Assembly (NCBI RefSeq): GCF_900110375.1
Contig: NZ_FODN01000004.1
Location: 186,001-250,000, forward strand
Reading direction: 5' to 3'
Source of the DNA: Flavobacterium sinopsychrotolerans
Lineage (GTDB): Bacteria > Bacteroidota > Bacteroidia > Flavobacteriales > Flavobacteriaceae
DNA length: 64,000 nucleotides
The position numbers were made by a program, and so were the translations under genes. Positions 26,005 through 34,763 of the stretch are shown in pieces. The notes beneath the pieces were generated by a model. That model had not been told where the DNA came from. It did not search any database and saw only the letters and a list, made by a program, of their open reading frames with translations. Every line of letters starts with the position of its first letter. The first letter of the stretch is position 1.

Positions 26005-26553
26005 ATGAAGAATACTTCAAAGGAATATGATACGGTGATTGCGACTTGTCGTGCACTGTTTATCAACAAAATGAAAGATTACGGATGTGCTTGGCGCATT
26101 TTAAGATTGCCTTCATTGACGGATCAAATCTACATTAAAGCCCAAAGAATTAGAAGCCTACAAGAAAACGAAGTTCGCAAAATTGATGAAGATGAAACGG
26201 GTGAATTCATCGGGATCATCAATTATTCTATCATGGCATTGATTCAATTAGAATTAGGCGTTGCGGATCAACCTGATTTAAGTGTTGAAAAAGCGACTGA
26301 ATTATACGATGCTAAAGTTAAATTGACCAAAGATTTAATGGAAGATAAAAATCATGATTATGGGGAAGCTTGGCGCGAAATGCGTGTGAGTTCACTAACC
26401 GATTTGATTTTACAAAAACTACTTCGTGTCAAACAAATTGAAGACAATAAAGGAAAAACATTAGTTTCTGAAGGAATCGACGCTAATTATCAGGACATGA
26501 TAAATTATTCGGTTTTTGCTTTGATTCTAATGGGTTTTGGAAATAAACAATAA
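26005..26553 (+). CDS. DUF1599 domain protein (two repeats)
   Basis: This is a 182-residue cytoplasmic protein with two copies of the DUF1599 helical repeat. The first has MKDYGCAWRILRLPSLTDQI (about residues 21-40) and the second NHDYGEAWREMRVSSLTDLI (about 115-134). Each has a Tyr-Gly-x-Ala-Trp-Arg core followed by Ser-Leu-Thr-Asp. Function is unknown. In Bacteroidota it is commonly next to folP and the BT_3928 family, as here. The ATG at 26005 is used because the promoter overlaps the upstream TTG. Confidence 0.87.
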   Translation: MKNTSKEYDTVIATCRALFINKMKDYGCAWRILRLPSLTDQIYIKAQRIRSLQENEVRKIDEDETGEFIGIINYSIMALIQLELGVADQPDLSVEKATELYDAKVKLTKDLMEDKNHDYGEAWREMRVSSLTDLILQKLLRVKQIEDNKGKTLVSEGIDANYQDMINYSVFALILMGFGNKQ

Positions 26554-26654
26554 AAAGCAATAACTAAATATGAAATCGCCAGGATTCCAAAATCACAAAC
26601 TGGAATCAAGAATGGTGATACCATATTCCATTAAAAAACAAATATTATCTTCAT

Positions 26655-27755
26655 ATGAAAAATATAATTACTCAATTTTCTAAAATTTTCGTTGGAATCC
26701 TATTCATTATCTCCGGATTAATCAAGCTGAATGACCCAATTGGGTTCTCTTATAAATTAGCGGAGTATTTCAGTGAACCCGTTTTTAACATGCCGTTTTT
26801 TGTTCCATTTGCATTAGGAATCGCTTTATTTTTAGTAATTCTTGAAGTAGTTCTGGGTATTATGTTGCTCATTGGTTATAAAACCAAATTCACTATTTGG
26901 AGCTTACTAATCCTGATTGTATTATTTACTTTCCTGACTTTTTATTCTGCTTATTACAATGTGGTAAAAGATTGTGGTTGTTTTGGAGATGCTTTAAAAC
27001 TAACGCCTTGGCAATCGTTTACTAAGGATATTGTTTTACTTTTCTTTATTCTGATATTATTTTTCAATCAAAAACTGGTAAAACCGTTGTTTAGCAACAA
27101 CGTACAAAACATAGTTATTTACGCCAGTATCGTTTTATCCTCGCTTATGGGAGTTTGGGTTTTAAACCATTTACCAATAATAGATTTTAGACCGTTCAAG
27201 GTTGGAAATAACATTCAAAAAGGAATGCGAATTCCTGATGGAGCAGAAAAATCTGTGGTGGAAATGGTTTTTATTTACAAAGTTGGCGGTGTCGATAAAG
27301 AATTTACTGAAAAAGATTTGATGGCAATTCCGGAAGGCGCTGTATTTGTAGATCGAAAAGACAAAGTCATTACAGAAGGTTACGTTCCTCCTATTCATGA
27401 TTTTACAATGGAAAAAGACGGTTCTGAATATAAAGATGAATTTTTAGAAGCGTCTAAAGTAATATTGATTGTAGCATACGATTTAGTAAATGCAGATAAA
27501 GATGGTTTAGCTAAAATGGAAAAACTGAGTCTGGAAGCTAAAGCAAAAGGATATAAAGTAATTGGAATGACATCTTCTACTCCAGAACAAATAGTTGCAG
27601 CTAAAAAACAATTTGGGATGACATTTGATTTCTACTTCTGTGACGCCATCACTTTAAAAACGATTGAAAGAGCTAATCCAAGTATTGTAATACTTGAAAA
27701 AGGAACTGTAATTCAAAAAGTACATCACAATGACATTGCAGATTTAAAATTTTAA
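26655..27755 (+). CDS. BT_3928 family membrane protein (DoxX/MauE-like)
   Basis: This is a 366-residue protein. The N-terminal half has four transmembrane helices in the DoxX/MauE style, with GILFIISGLIKLNDPIGFSYK at residues 15-35 and a conserved CGCFGDALKLTPWQ near 110-123. The pair of cysteines there is typical of MauE-like redox membrane proteins. A fifth helix precedes a soluble C-terminal domain of about 190 residues with a thioredoxin-like pattern lacking CxxC. It may act in thiol-disulfide exchange at the membrane. The TlpA-like gene shortly downstream fits that idea. Confidence 0.83.
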   Translation: MKNIITQFSKIFVGILFIISGLIKLNDPIGFSYKLAEYFSEPVFNMPFFVPFALGIALFLVILEVVLGIMLLIGYKTKFTIWSLLILIVLFTFLTFYSAYYNVVKDCGCFGDALKLTPWQSFTKDIVLLFFILILFFNQKLVKPLFSNNVQNIVIYASIVLSSLMGVWVLNHLPIIDFRPFKVGNNIQKGMRIPDGAEKSVVEMVFIYKVGGVDKEFTEKDLMAIPEGAVFVDRKDKVITEGYVPPIHDFTMEKDGSEYKDEFLEASKVILIVAYDLVNADKDGLAKMEKLSLEAKAKGYKVIGMTSSTPEQIVAAKKQFGMTFDFYFCDAITLKTIERANPSIVILEKGTVIQKVHHNDIADLKF

Positions 27756-27771
27756 ATAAATCATACTGTTC

Positions 27772-27808
27772 AAAGTCGTAAAGTCTCACAGGAAAACTTT
27801 ACGACTTT
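27772..27808 (+). terminator. hairpin after the BT_3928 family gene
   Basis: A perfect 13-bp stem (AAAGTCGTAAAGT with ACTTTACGACTTT) has an 11-nt loop and lies 17 bp after the stop. There is no real T run after it, so termination may be partial. Confidence 0.55.
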
Positions 27809-27957
27809 ATACTTAACAAGAATAACAAATACTTTCTAAATAATCTGGCGAATCCAAATCATTCGATTATTTTCAAACTATAACGATATTGCTTTGTCAT
27901 TTTCGAATTAAGCTTTCAAAATTTCCTATTCTACATAACTCATTCGAATTGTTTGCT

Positions 27958-27965
27958 TAACTTTG
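27958..27965 (+). promoter_or_regulatory. -7 element for the TlpA-like gene
   Basis: TAACTTTG is a perfect TAnnTTTG, 20 nt before the ATG at 27985. Confidence 0.55.
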
Positions 27966-27984
27966 TTATAAAAACAACTCAAAA

Positions 27985-28479
27985 ATGAAAAGAATAATAC
28001 TGCTCCTAATTGCTTTTGCAACATTTTCTTGTACAAAAGCACAAAAAACTGAATTCTCCAAAGAAGCTTTAACCGAAACCCTTTTAGCCACTGATGGAAG
28101 TCAAGTTGCTTTTCAGGATATTTTAAAAAAATACAAAGGAAAAACTTTGGTAATCGAAGTTTGGGCTTCATGGTGTGGTGATTGTGTAAAAGCAATGCCC
28201 AAACTAAAAGAATTACAAGCTAATAATCCCGATGTCGCTTACTTGTTTATTTCGATGGATAAAACCGCCGATAAATGGAAAGCTGGAATTGAAAAACACG
28301 AATTGAAAGGGGATCATTTCATGGCAAATGACCAAATGAAAGGTATATTTGCAAAAGCCGTTGATGTCGATTGGATTCCAAGATACATCATCGTAGACAA
28401 AACTGGAAAAATAGCATTATACCGCGCTATTGAAACCGATTTTGATAAAATTAACGATACCTTAAAAAGTTTGAAATAA
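27985..28479 (+). CDS. TlpA-like thioredoxin lipoprotein
   Basis: This is a 164-residue periplasmic thiol-disulfide oxidoreductase. The signal peptide MKRIILLLIAFATFSC has a lipobox Cys at residue 16. The thioredoxin-like domain carries the redox motif WASWCGDC near residue 60 and the cis-proline region VDWIPRYIIVDKTGKI near 133-148. It probably reduces disulfides in the periplasm, perhaps together with the upstream BT_3928 protein. The next gene is tpiA, 57 bp away. Confidence 0.9.
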   Translation: MKRIILLLIAFATFSCTKAQKTEFSKEALTETLLATDGSQVAFQDILKKYKGKTLVIEVWASWCGDCVKAMPKLKELQANNPDVAYLFISMDKTADKWKAGIEKHELKGDHFMANDQMKGIFAKAVDVDWIPRYIIVDKTGKIALYRAIETDFDKINDTLKSLK

Positions 28480-28536
28480 TTATTTTTCAAATAGTTATAA
28501 AATTAAAAACCAAAACCTAAATATAACACAACGAAA

Positions 28537-29289
28537 ATGAGAAAGAAGATTGTTGCCGGAAACTGGAAAATGCATAAAAATGCAGAGCAAACAGAGGATT
28601 TATTAAATGAATTAATAGCAAAAATTCCAACAGACACAGCTGTTCAAGTTATTGTAGCTCCTACTTTTGTGAACTTAGCTTCCGCTGTAGATCATTTAGA
28701 ATTCACTAATATTGATGTTGCTGCACAAAACGTTCATGAAGCAGAAGGTGGTGCTTTTACAGGTGAAATCTCAGCAGATATGCTAAAAAGTGTTGGTGTA
28801 GATATTGTAATTTTAGGTCACTCAGAACGCAGAGCTATTTTTCATGAAACGGATGCTTTGATTGCCAATAAAGTAAATACAGCTTTAGAACATGATATGA
28901 GAGTTATTTTTTGCTTTGGAGAAGAATTAAAAGATCGTCAATCAAAAAATCATTTTAATGTGGTAGAAAACCAATTACGAGATGGTTTATTTCATATTGA
29001 AGCAAAAGACTGGGGAAATATTGTTTTAGCTTATGAGCCAGTTTGGGCAATAGGAACTGGAGAAACAGCTTCTCCGGAACAAGCCCAGGAAATGCATGAA
29101 TTTATCAGAGAAACCGTTCGAAAAGCATATGGAAATGATATCGCTGACAATGTATCCATCCTTTATGGCGGGAGCGTAAAACCTGATAATGCAAAAGAAA
29201 TATTCTCTAAACCAGATGTAGATGGTGGTCTTATTGGAGGAGCAGCACTAAAAGCCGATGATTTTGTAGCAATTGTAAATGCGATATAA
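28537..29289 (+). CDS. tpiA: triosephosphate isomerase
   Basis: This 250-residue TIM-barrel enzyme interconverts dihydroxyacetone phosphate and glyceraldehyde 3-phosphate. Catalytic residues are visible: Lys in AGNWKMHKN (residue 11), His in ILGHSERR (near 95), and Glu in AYEPVWAIGTG (near 168). The phosphate loop ILYGGSVKPDN and the C-terminal GGLIGGAALK are intact. It ends with a strong terminator. Confidence 0.98.
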   Translation: MRKKIVAGNWKMHKNAEQTEDLLNELIAKIPTDTAVQVIVAPTFVNLASAVDHLEFTNIDVAAQNVHEAEGGAFTGEISADMLKSVGVDIVILGHSERRAIFHETDALIANKVNTALEHDMRVIFCFGEELKDRQSKNHFNVVENQLRDGLFHIEAKDWGNIVLAYEPVWAIGTGETASPEQAQEMHEFIRETVRKAYGNDIADNVSILYGGSVKPDNAKEIFSKPDVDGGLIGGAALKADDFVAIVNAI

Positions 29290-29306
29290 ATTCAAGTTTA
29301 GATTAT

Positions 29307-29340
29307 AAAAAAAGCGATGATTGATTTCATCGCTTTTTTT
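29307..29340 (+). terminator. tpiA terminator
   Basis: A 14-bp stem (AAAAAAAGCGATGA with its complement) has a 6-nt loop, and the 3' arm ends in a run of seven T. Confidence 0.92.
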
Positions 29341-29376
29341 ATATGCCAAATTTATCATGAGAATAAAGAGAAATAG

Positions 29377-29384
29377 TACCTTTG
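29377..29384 (+). promoter_or_regulatory. prmA -7 element
   Basis: TACCTTTG is a perfect TAnnTTTG, 14 nt before the ATG at 29399. It rules out the longer open frame that begins at 29321 inside the tpiA terminator. Confidence 0.65.
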
Positions 29385-29398
29385 CAAAAAAAATAAGC

Positions 29399-30232
29399 AT
29401 GTCAAACATTTATATCGGGTATCATTTTACTATTGAGCCTAAAGAATTAGGTTCTGAAATATTAATCGCAGAATTAGGAGAAAAAGCATTTGAGAGTTTT
29501 ACAGAAACTGAAACCGGGATTTCTGCTTTTGTACAAAAGGATTTATGGGATGAAATGATTCTTGATGACATTCATATTTTACAATCAGAGGAATTTACAA
29601 TCGATTATACATTTGAAGAAATCGAGCAAGTCAACTGGAATGAAGAATGGGAAAAGAATTTTGAAGCGATAGATGTTGATGGAAATTGTCATGTACGTGC
29701 GCCTTTTCATCCAAAAACGGATGCCGAATTTGACATTGTAATTGAACCAAAAATGAGTTTTGGAACGGGACATCACGAAACTACACACATGATGATCCAG
29801 CATTTGTTGGAGATGGATGTTGCCGGGATGAAAACATTGGATATGGGATGCGGAACAGCAATATTAGCGATACTTGCTGAGATGAAAGGAGCGCAACCAA
29901 TTGATGCCATTGACATTGACAACTGGTGCTACTTAAACTCGATTGAAAATTCGGAACGCAATAATTGCAAACACATTACAGTTTATGAAGGTGAAGCTGC
30001 TTTATTAGAAGGTAAAAAATACGATTTGATTATTGCTAATATCAACAGAAACATTTTGTTGAACGATATGCAAAGTTATGTAGACAGTTTAAATCCTAAT
30101 GGAACGCTACTTCTAAGCGGTTTTTATCAGGAAGATATACCATTTATAGATGCTTCTTGTACTGAAAAAGGATTAACGTATGTTAAAAAATTTGAAAGAA
30201 ACAATTGGGTGTCTTTAAAATATGTAAATTAG
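29399..30232 (+). CDS. prmA: ribosomal protein L11 methyltransferase
   Basis: This 277-residue SAM-dependent enzyme trimethylates several residues of ribosomal protein L11. The N-terminal substrate-recognition domain (MSNIYIGYHFTIEP) leads to the methyltransferase core: MSFGTGHHETTHMM (about 119-132), LDMGCGTAILAILAEMKGA (SAM motif I, near 144-162), and ANINRNILL. The ATG at 29399 is dictated by the promoter. It is followed by clpS, 45 bp downstream. Confidence 0.95.
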   Translation: MSNIYIGYHFTIEPKELGSEILIAELGEKAFESFTETETGISAFVQKDLWDEMILDDIHILQSEEFTIDYTFEEIEQVNWNEEWEKNFEAIDVDGNCHVRAPFHPKTDAEFDIVIEPKMSFGTGHHETTHMMIQHLLEMDVAGMKTLDMGCGTAILAILAEMKGAQPIDAIDIDNWCYLNSIENSERNNCKHITVYEGEAALLEGKKYDLIIANINRNILLNDMQSYVDSLNPNGTLLLSGFYQEDIPFIDASCTEKGLTYVKKFERNNWVSLKYVN

Positions 30233-30277
30233 TGGTACTATTTTTTTATTAATTACGAAAGTACAAAAACCTACAAA

Positions 30278-30553
30278 ATGAGTACTAAAGAAAAAGTAAG
30301 AGAAAGAGTTAGTGTTAAGGAAGCTATAAGTTTAGACAATGAAATAGTGGTTTACAACGATGATGTAAATACTTTTGACCATGTCATTGAAACTTTGATT
30401 CGCGTTTGTGATCACACTCCGGAACAAGCAGAACAATGTTCGTTAATCGTACATTATAATGGGAAGTGCACCGTAAAAACAGGTCCTTACGAAAAATTGA
30501 AACCACAATGCACTCAATTATTAGAAGCAGGATTAAATGCGGAGATAATTTAA
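30278..30553 (+). CDS. clpS: ATP-dependent Clp protease adaptor
   Basis: This 91-residue ClpS delivers N-degron substrates to ClpAP-type proteases. Key features are VVYNDDVNTFDHVIETLIRV (residues 24-43), where the Asn/Asp pocket binds the N-terminal residue, and CSLIVHYNGKCTVKTG, which includes the pocket His. It lies close behind prmA on the same strand, a common flavobacterial order, and may be cotranscribed with it. Confidence 0.93.
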   Translation: MSTKEKVRERVSVKEAISLDNEIVVYNDDVNTFDHVIETLIRVCDHTPEQAEQCSLIVHYNGKCTVKTGPYEKLKPQCTQLLEAGLNAEII

Positions 30554-30648
30554 AAATAATAAGAACTTCCCATTAAAAAATAAATTACTGTGAATAATTC
30601 AAAAAACATTCTCTTTTATTCTATATTTGAATAAAAAAAAGTGTTTTT

Positions 30649-31920
30649 ATGGAAGAATACGGTAAAATTTTAGTTTTTGTAATGCCCGTCTTTTTGATAT
30701 TGATTATCATCGAGAAAATTTATGGGCATTACAAAGGGGAAGATACGTCACCTAACATGGATTCTGTTTCGAGTGTGAGCTCCGGAATGGTTAACTCCCT
30801 AAAAGATGTTTTGGGACTCAGCATTACGCTGGTTTCCTATGATTGGATTGTCTCTAAAATAGCTTTATTCGATCTTCAAGCAACCTTTTTTACATATTTT
30901 ATTGGATTTATCGCTATCGATTTTTATGGCTATTGGAGCCATCGTTTGTCTCATCAAATTAATTTTTTATGGAACAAACACGCCATTCATCACAGTAGTG
31001 AGGAATTCAATTTGGCTTGTGCCCTACGCCAACCCGTTTCCAGTTTTGTTAATCTGTTTACCTTTTTATTGATTCCGGCTGCTCTTTTAGGAGTTCCCTC
31101 CAAAGTAATTGCAATAACTTTACCGATTCATTTATTCCTCCAATTCTGGTATCATACCAAGCACATTAAGAAAATTGGTTTTCTGGAAAACATACTGGTT
31201 TCTCCTTCCCACCATAGGGTTCATCATGCCATAAATCCAGAATATATGGACAAGAATCATTCACAAATATTCATTGTTTGGGATAAATTGTTTGGCACTT
31301 TTCAAGCGGAATTAGAAAGTGTTCCACCTGTTTTTGGAATCACACGACCAGCGAGAACCTGGAATCCAATTCGGATAAATTTTCAGCATTTATGGTTGCT
31401 GATTACAGATGCTTGGCGTTCCGAAAACTGGAAAGATATGTTTACCATTTGGTTTAAACCAACAGGCTGGCGTCCAGAAAATTTTGAAGAAAAATATCCC
31501 GTTACCAAAATCACCGATGTCTATAATTTTGAAAAATATGGCGTTCAACATTCTAAAAAACTGATGTACTGGTCCTTATTTCAAGCTATTATTACATTGT
31601 TACTTATTAGTTATATGTATAATTCTATTGCGCTAATAGGTTTGCCAAATGTATTTATTTACGGCGCATTCATCTTCCTGACCGTTTACAGTTACACGGA
31701 ATTAATGGATACCCGTAAAATTTCTATATTCTGGGAAAGTATTCGCTTTGCATTCGGAATTGGGCTAATTCTCTATTTTGGAGATTGGTTTGGAATGGAT
31801 CAACTCTTTCCTTTTGCGAGTTATGTTGTTGCAGGATATCTCATCTTGTCATTGATAGTAACCATTTATTTTGTTAACAGTAATTTTGAAAAAGAAACAA
31901 TGATTGTAGCTCAATCTTAA
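30649..31920 (+). CDS. sterol desaturase / alkylglycerol monooxygenase-like membrane hydroxylase
   Basis: This is a 423-residue integral membrane di-iron enzyme of the fatty acid hydroxylase superfamily. All histidine clusters are present: HRLSH (near 104), HAIHH (near 117), a later His pair in WYHTKHI, and HHRVHH (near 190). The long C-terminal extension with about three more helices gives an architecture like animal alkylglycerol monooxygenase (AGMO, 445 residues), which cleaves ether lipids, rather than the shorter sterol desaturases. The next gene, 9 bp on, encodes a lysoplasmalogenase, another ether-lipid enzyme. The substrate is not known. Confidence 0.82.
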   Translation: MEEYGKILVFVMPVFLILIIIEKIYGHYKGEDTSPNMDSVSSVSSGMVNSLKDVLGLSITLVSYDWIVSKIALFDLQATFFTYFIGFIAIDFYGYWSHRLSHQINFLWNKHAIHHSSEEFNLACALRQPVSSFVNLFTFLLIPAALLGVPSKVIAITLPIHLFLQFWYHTKHIKKIGFLENILVSPSHHRVHHAINPEYMDKNHSQIFIVWDKLFGTFQAELESVPPVFGITRPARTWNPIRINFQHLWLLITDAWRSENWKDMFTIWFKPTGWRPENFEEKYPVTKITDVYNFEKYGVQHSKKLMYWSLFQAIITLLLISYMYNSIALIGLPNVFIYGAFIFLTVYSYTELMDTRKISIFWESIRFAFGIGLILYFGDWFGMDQLFPFASYVVAGYLILSLIVTIYFVNSNFEKETMIVAQS

Positions 31921-31929
31921 AAATAACGT

Positions 31930-32601
31930 ATGAAAAGCAACATAATAGTAAATAGTTTTATTGGATTTAGTCTTGTTTATCTTTCGTTTCTATTTTTTGG
32001 GAATGAAAATACAGTTTGGTTTTTGAAACCCTTTTTATTACCATTTTTACTTTTAGCTGTTTATTTTCACGAAAGATTCACTACCAAAAAAATTCTTTTA
32101 ACCGCTTTGACTTTGTCTTGGATAGGTGATATTATTTTGATGTTTGCTGACAAAGGAGAATTATATTTTATAGCAGGGTTGATTGCTTTTCTTCTTTCGC
32201 ACATTTCTTATATTATACTATTCAGCAAACAATTAAAGATTTACTTAAAGAAAAGTAAAATCATTTTTTGGGTTGGAGTAACAACTATTGCCTTTTATTT
32301 AATAGTGATGATGTTGATCTTATTACCAAGTTTAGGTGATTTAAAAATTCCGGTTTTTGTTTACGCGCTGACAATTTCAATTATGTTGTTATTTGCACTT
32401 AAAGGTTTTTTAAATTGGCAAAAACCCGCCAATATTTACATTCTAATTGGCGCTATCATTTTTGTAGCTTCTGATAGTCTTTTGGCTTTTGATAAGTTTT
32501 ATACGCCATTGCAATACAGTTCCTTCCTGATTATGGCAACCTATTTACTTGCACAATATTTGATTGTTATGGGCATTTTGAAATTAAACAAAAAAAAGTA
32601 G
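31930..32601 (+). CDS. lysoplasmalogenase (YhhN/TMEM86 family)
   Basis: This is a 223-residue membrane protein with about eight helices. Markers are ALTLSWIGDIILMFADKGELYFIAGLIAFLLSH (about 56-88, with conserved GD and the Gly-x-x-x-Phe-Leu-x-Ser-His) and IFVASDSLLAFDKF near 177. Human TMEM86B hydrolyses the vinyl-ether bond of lysoplasmalogens. It is 9 bp after the AGMO-like gene and very likely in the same operon. The stop codon lies inside the terminator stem. Confidence 0.87.
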   Translation: MKSNIIVNSFIGFSLVYLSFLFFGNENTVWFLKPFLLPFLLLAVYFHERFTTKKILLTALTLSWIGDIILMFADKGELYFIAGLIAFLLSHISYIILFSKQLKIYLKKSKIIFWVGVTTIAFYLIVMMLILLPSLGDLKIPVFVYALTISIMLLFALKGFLNWQKPANIYILIGAIIFVASDSLLAFDKFYTPLQYSSFLIMATYLLAQYLIVMGILKLNKKK

Positions 32602-32626
32602 CATTTTCATACGAGAATGCTACTTT
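32595..32626. terminator. bidirectional terminator overlapping a stop codon
   Basis: AAAGTAGCATTTTC pairs with GAGAATGCTACTTT (one mismatch) across 4 nt. The plus-strand TAG at 32599-32601 is inside the stem. On the minus strand the stem is followed by eight T, so it best serves the YeeE/YedE genes. Confidence 0.85.
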
Positions 32627-32645
32627 GATACAAGCTATTTTTCGA

Positions 32646-33062
32646 TTAATGAGGCAATTTATTTTTCAATAATCCATATAAATAAGTTCCTAAAAGAGCT
32701 CCAAAAAGTACTATAGAAACGGTCCAAAAACCCGCCCCAAGCAAGATAAATATTGGTCCAGGGCAAGAACCTACCAAAGCCCAACCCAATCCAAAAAACA
32801 ATCCACCAATCCAATAGCGAGCAGAACCTTTTTCTTTATCCGGAATTTCTATAGATTCTCCTTTGATGTCTTTGATGTTATTTCTTTTTATGATTTGAAT
32901 CCCAATAACTCCAGTCAAGATAGCCACAGCAATAATTCCGTACATGTGAAACGACTGAAATTGGAACATTTCATAAATACGATACCAAGAAACGGCTTCA
33001 GATTTAGTCAGTACAATTCCGAAAATAAATCCAACCAATAGATATTTTAGTATATTTTTCAT
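32646..33062 (-). CDS. YeeE/YedE-like transporter subunit (DUF6691 type)
   Basis: This is a 138-residue membrane protein with about four helices. The conserved GWALVGSCPGPIFILLGAG (about 90-108) carries the essential-looking Cys-Pro-Gly of the YeeE/YedE family, which moves sulfur species such as thiosulfate. It is the second half of a two-gene unit; the first gene is 36 bp upstream on the same strand. Confidence 0.85.
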   Translation of the reverse strand: MKNILKYLLVGFIFGIVLTKSEAVSWYRIYEMFQFQSFHMYGIIAVAILTGVIGIQIIKRNNIKDIKGESIEIPDKEKGSARYWIGGLFFGLGWALVGSCPGPIFILLGAGFWTVSIVLFGALLGTYLYGLLKNKLPH

Positions 33063-33098
33063 GCTTTTTATTTTAAATTTTAAATGATGATTGCTTAC

Positions 33099-33659
33099 CT
33101 AATTTACAATTAATGGCAATAAAAAATGCGCCATGATCAACCCACCAATGAAGAATCCAATTACCGCTTTCAAAGAAGGAATTTGTAAATTACTCAAGCC
33201 TGAAATAGCATGTCCAGAAGTACAACCACCGGCATAACGAGAGCCAAAACCAATCAAAACACCGCCAATAAGCAGTATAAAAATACTTTTTGGAGATTCT
33301 AAAATGGAGATTCCAAAAAGAGCATCTGGCATTAATTTTCCGTTTGGAGCCTCAATACCCAGTGTCGCTAATTGTGCAATTGTTTTAGGGTTTATAGCCA
33401 CATTTGAAGCATCACTCATAAAATGAACAGCAACAAAACCACCTAACATAGCTCCAAGAATGACTACTAAATTCCAGCGTTGTGCTTTCCAATCGAAATC
33501 AAAAAAGGCTACTCGTTTTCCTAAACCCGCCATCGAACAAAGTGACCGCAAATTAGAAGACATTCCGAAAGACTTTCCAAAATATATAAGTGCTAACATA
33601 ATCAAGCCGATTAAAAAACCGGAAACATACCAAGACCAAGTTTGAAAAATAATATCCAT
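33099..33659 (-). CDS. YeeE/YedE family sulfur transporter subunit
   Basis: This is a 186-residue membrane protein with about five helices. The motif GFGSRYAGGCTSGHAISGL (near 133-151) contains the Gly-Gly-Cys-Thr-Ser-Gly-His of the family, where the cysteine relays sulfur. The frame is open to 33740, but a perfect -7 element lies at 33673-33680, so the ATG at 33659 is the start. It pairs with the smaller gene downstream. In many Bacteroidota a persulfide dioxygenase or rhodanese sits beside this pair; none is seen here. Confidence 0.86.
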   Translation of the reverse strand: MDIIFQTWSWYVSGFLIGLIMLALIYFGKSFGMSSNLRSLCSMAGLGKRVAFFDFDWKAQRWNLVVILGAMLGGFVAVHFMSDASNVAINPKTIAQLATLGIEAPNGKLMPDALFGISILESPKSIFILLIGGVLIGFGSRYAGGCTSGHAISGLSNLQIPSLKAVIGFFIGGLIMAHFLLPLIVN

Positions 33660-33672
33660 GTTGTTTTTTTTG

Positions 33673-33680
33673 CAAAGATA
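33673..33680 (-). promoter_or_regulatory. -7 element of the YeeE/YedE pair
   Basis: On the minus strand this reads TATCTTTG, a perfect TAnnTTTG, 13 nt before the ATG. Confidence 0.6.
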
Positions 33681-34102
33681 AGAAGCATTTGATGAGATTT
33701 TGGAAGAAATGCTACTTTCGCTAAAAAAGTGCGAATCCAAATTATTGCAGGAACACGCAGTAAGGTCTAAAGTTCTGTTTATATTTGTATTATTTAAATT
33801 GCATGGTATTGTAATTGCTATTTAAATTTTACTGCCATATCCTAAAATGAAAAGCATTTAATTTTAAACATATAAGTCATGTAAGCTAAAAAGTTTGTTT
33901 ATCAAATTAGGGTTAAAAAGTAAATATAAGTTAAAAATATTCTTTGTAAGGTAAAGAGACTTTGCTTAAATGAACTACAAACTTGACTCGATTTTATTCA
34001 AATTAAAAAACTTATTTGTCTTATATGTTTAAAATATGTATTCAACACAATGCTGTTATTTTAAGACTTAAGCGAATTTAAACAATAAATTTATTTTAAA
34101 AC
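33681..34102. other. AT-rich intergenic region
   Basis: No gene, strong hairpin or complete promoter element is seen. The sequence is very AT-rich and contains upstream regions for divergent genes on both sides. Confidence 0.6.
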
Positions 34103-34552
34103 ATGAACAAATCAATCCTCCTTATTGCTTTAGTTATTAGTTTAGCTTCTTGCTCCAGTACGCAATCTACTTTGAAAAATACAGATGATAATGCGCCAAA
34201 CCTTACCCTTTCAAAAGACAATACTTTTGTGATTACTGCATACAGTAAGGACAAAAAATATGGCTACGATAAAGATTATCCCATCAATATTTTCTTTAAT
34301 AATACTAAAAATGAAACGATTAATCAAGACCGGTTTTTGAATGCTTTAGCAGGTCCCAAAGGCGAAAAAATCACGTTTACCAAACTAGAAAGCTGCTGTC
34401 CGTTTCCAACAAAAAGAAGTGAGTTGGGTGCCGGATTTTTGGATGTTTATGAATTAAAATGGGAAGGTCAAAAGAAACCGGTTCTACTGTACTTAAACAT
34501 CTATGAAAAAGGAATTTTGATGGTTCCAATGGGACTTTCGTTAAAAAAATAA
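34103..34552 (+). CDS. small lipoprotein next to kdsA
   Basis: This is a 149-residue lipoprotein (MNKSILLIALVISLASC, Cys at residue 17). Segments such as KKYGYDKDYPINIFF, RFLNALAGPKGE and ESCCPFPTKRS are conserved in relatives beside kdsA. Such proteins have sometimes been labelled 2-dehydro-3-deoxyphosphooctonate aldolase, but the sequence has nothing of KdsA, so that label would be an error carried over from the neighbour. Function is unknown. Confidence 0.75.
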   Translation: MNKSILLIALVISLASCSSTQSTLKNTDDNAPNLTLSKDNTFVITAYSKDKKYGYDKDYPINIFFNNTKNETINQDRFLNALAGPKGEKITFTKLESCCPFPTKRSELGAGFLDVYELKWEGQKKPVLLYLNIYEKGILMVPMGLSLKK

Positions 34553-34592
34553 TCACTTTAAAATCCCATAACATACATGTTTACCAAATCCC

Positions 34593-34676
34593 TAGCCCTG
34601 ATGATAGTGAAAATCCTCCCGTTTTTCAGGGAGATTGTAATCTCGTCCTAATGACGAGACAGGAAACAGCTCCTAA
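34593..34676 (+). repeat. dispersed intergenic repeat, copy B
   Basis: The left end TAGCCCTGATGATAG and right end GACAGGAAACAGCTCCTAA match copy A at 19928-20010. The centre is replaced by two small hairpins (CTCCC...GGGAG and CTCGTC...GACGAG). It lies between the small lipoprotein gene and kdsA. Confidence 0.75.
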
Positions 34677-34735
34677 AAAAAAGTTAATGCCCAAAATTAT
34701 TTGCAAATCATAAATCGTAAATCGCAAATCATAAC

Positions 34736-34743
34736 TACCTTTG
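34736..34743 (+). promoter_or_regulatory. kdsA -7 element
   Basis: TACCTTTG is a perfect TAnnTTTG, 20 nt before the ATG at 34764. A short run of AAATC-type repeats (34705-34730) lies just upstream. Confidence 0.6.
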
Positions 34744-34763
34744 CAACTTTAAAAAATCATATT

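Noticed and set aside
34103..34552. Label as a KDO-8-phosphate synthase
   Set aside because: No motif of that enzyme is present; the real kdsA is the next gene.
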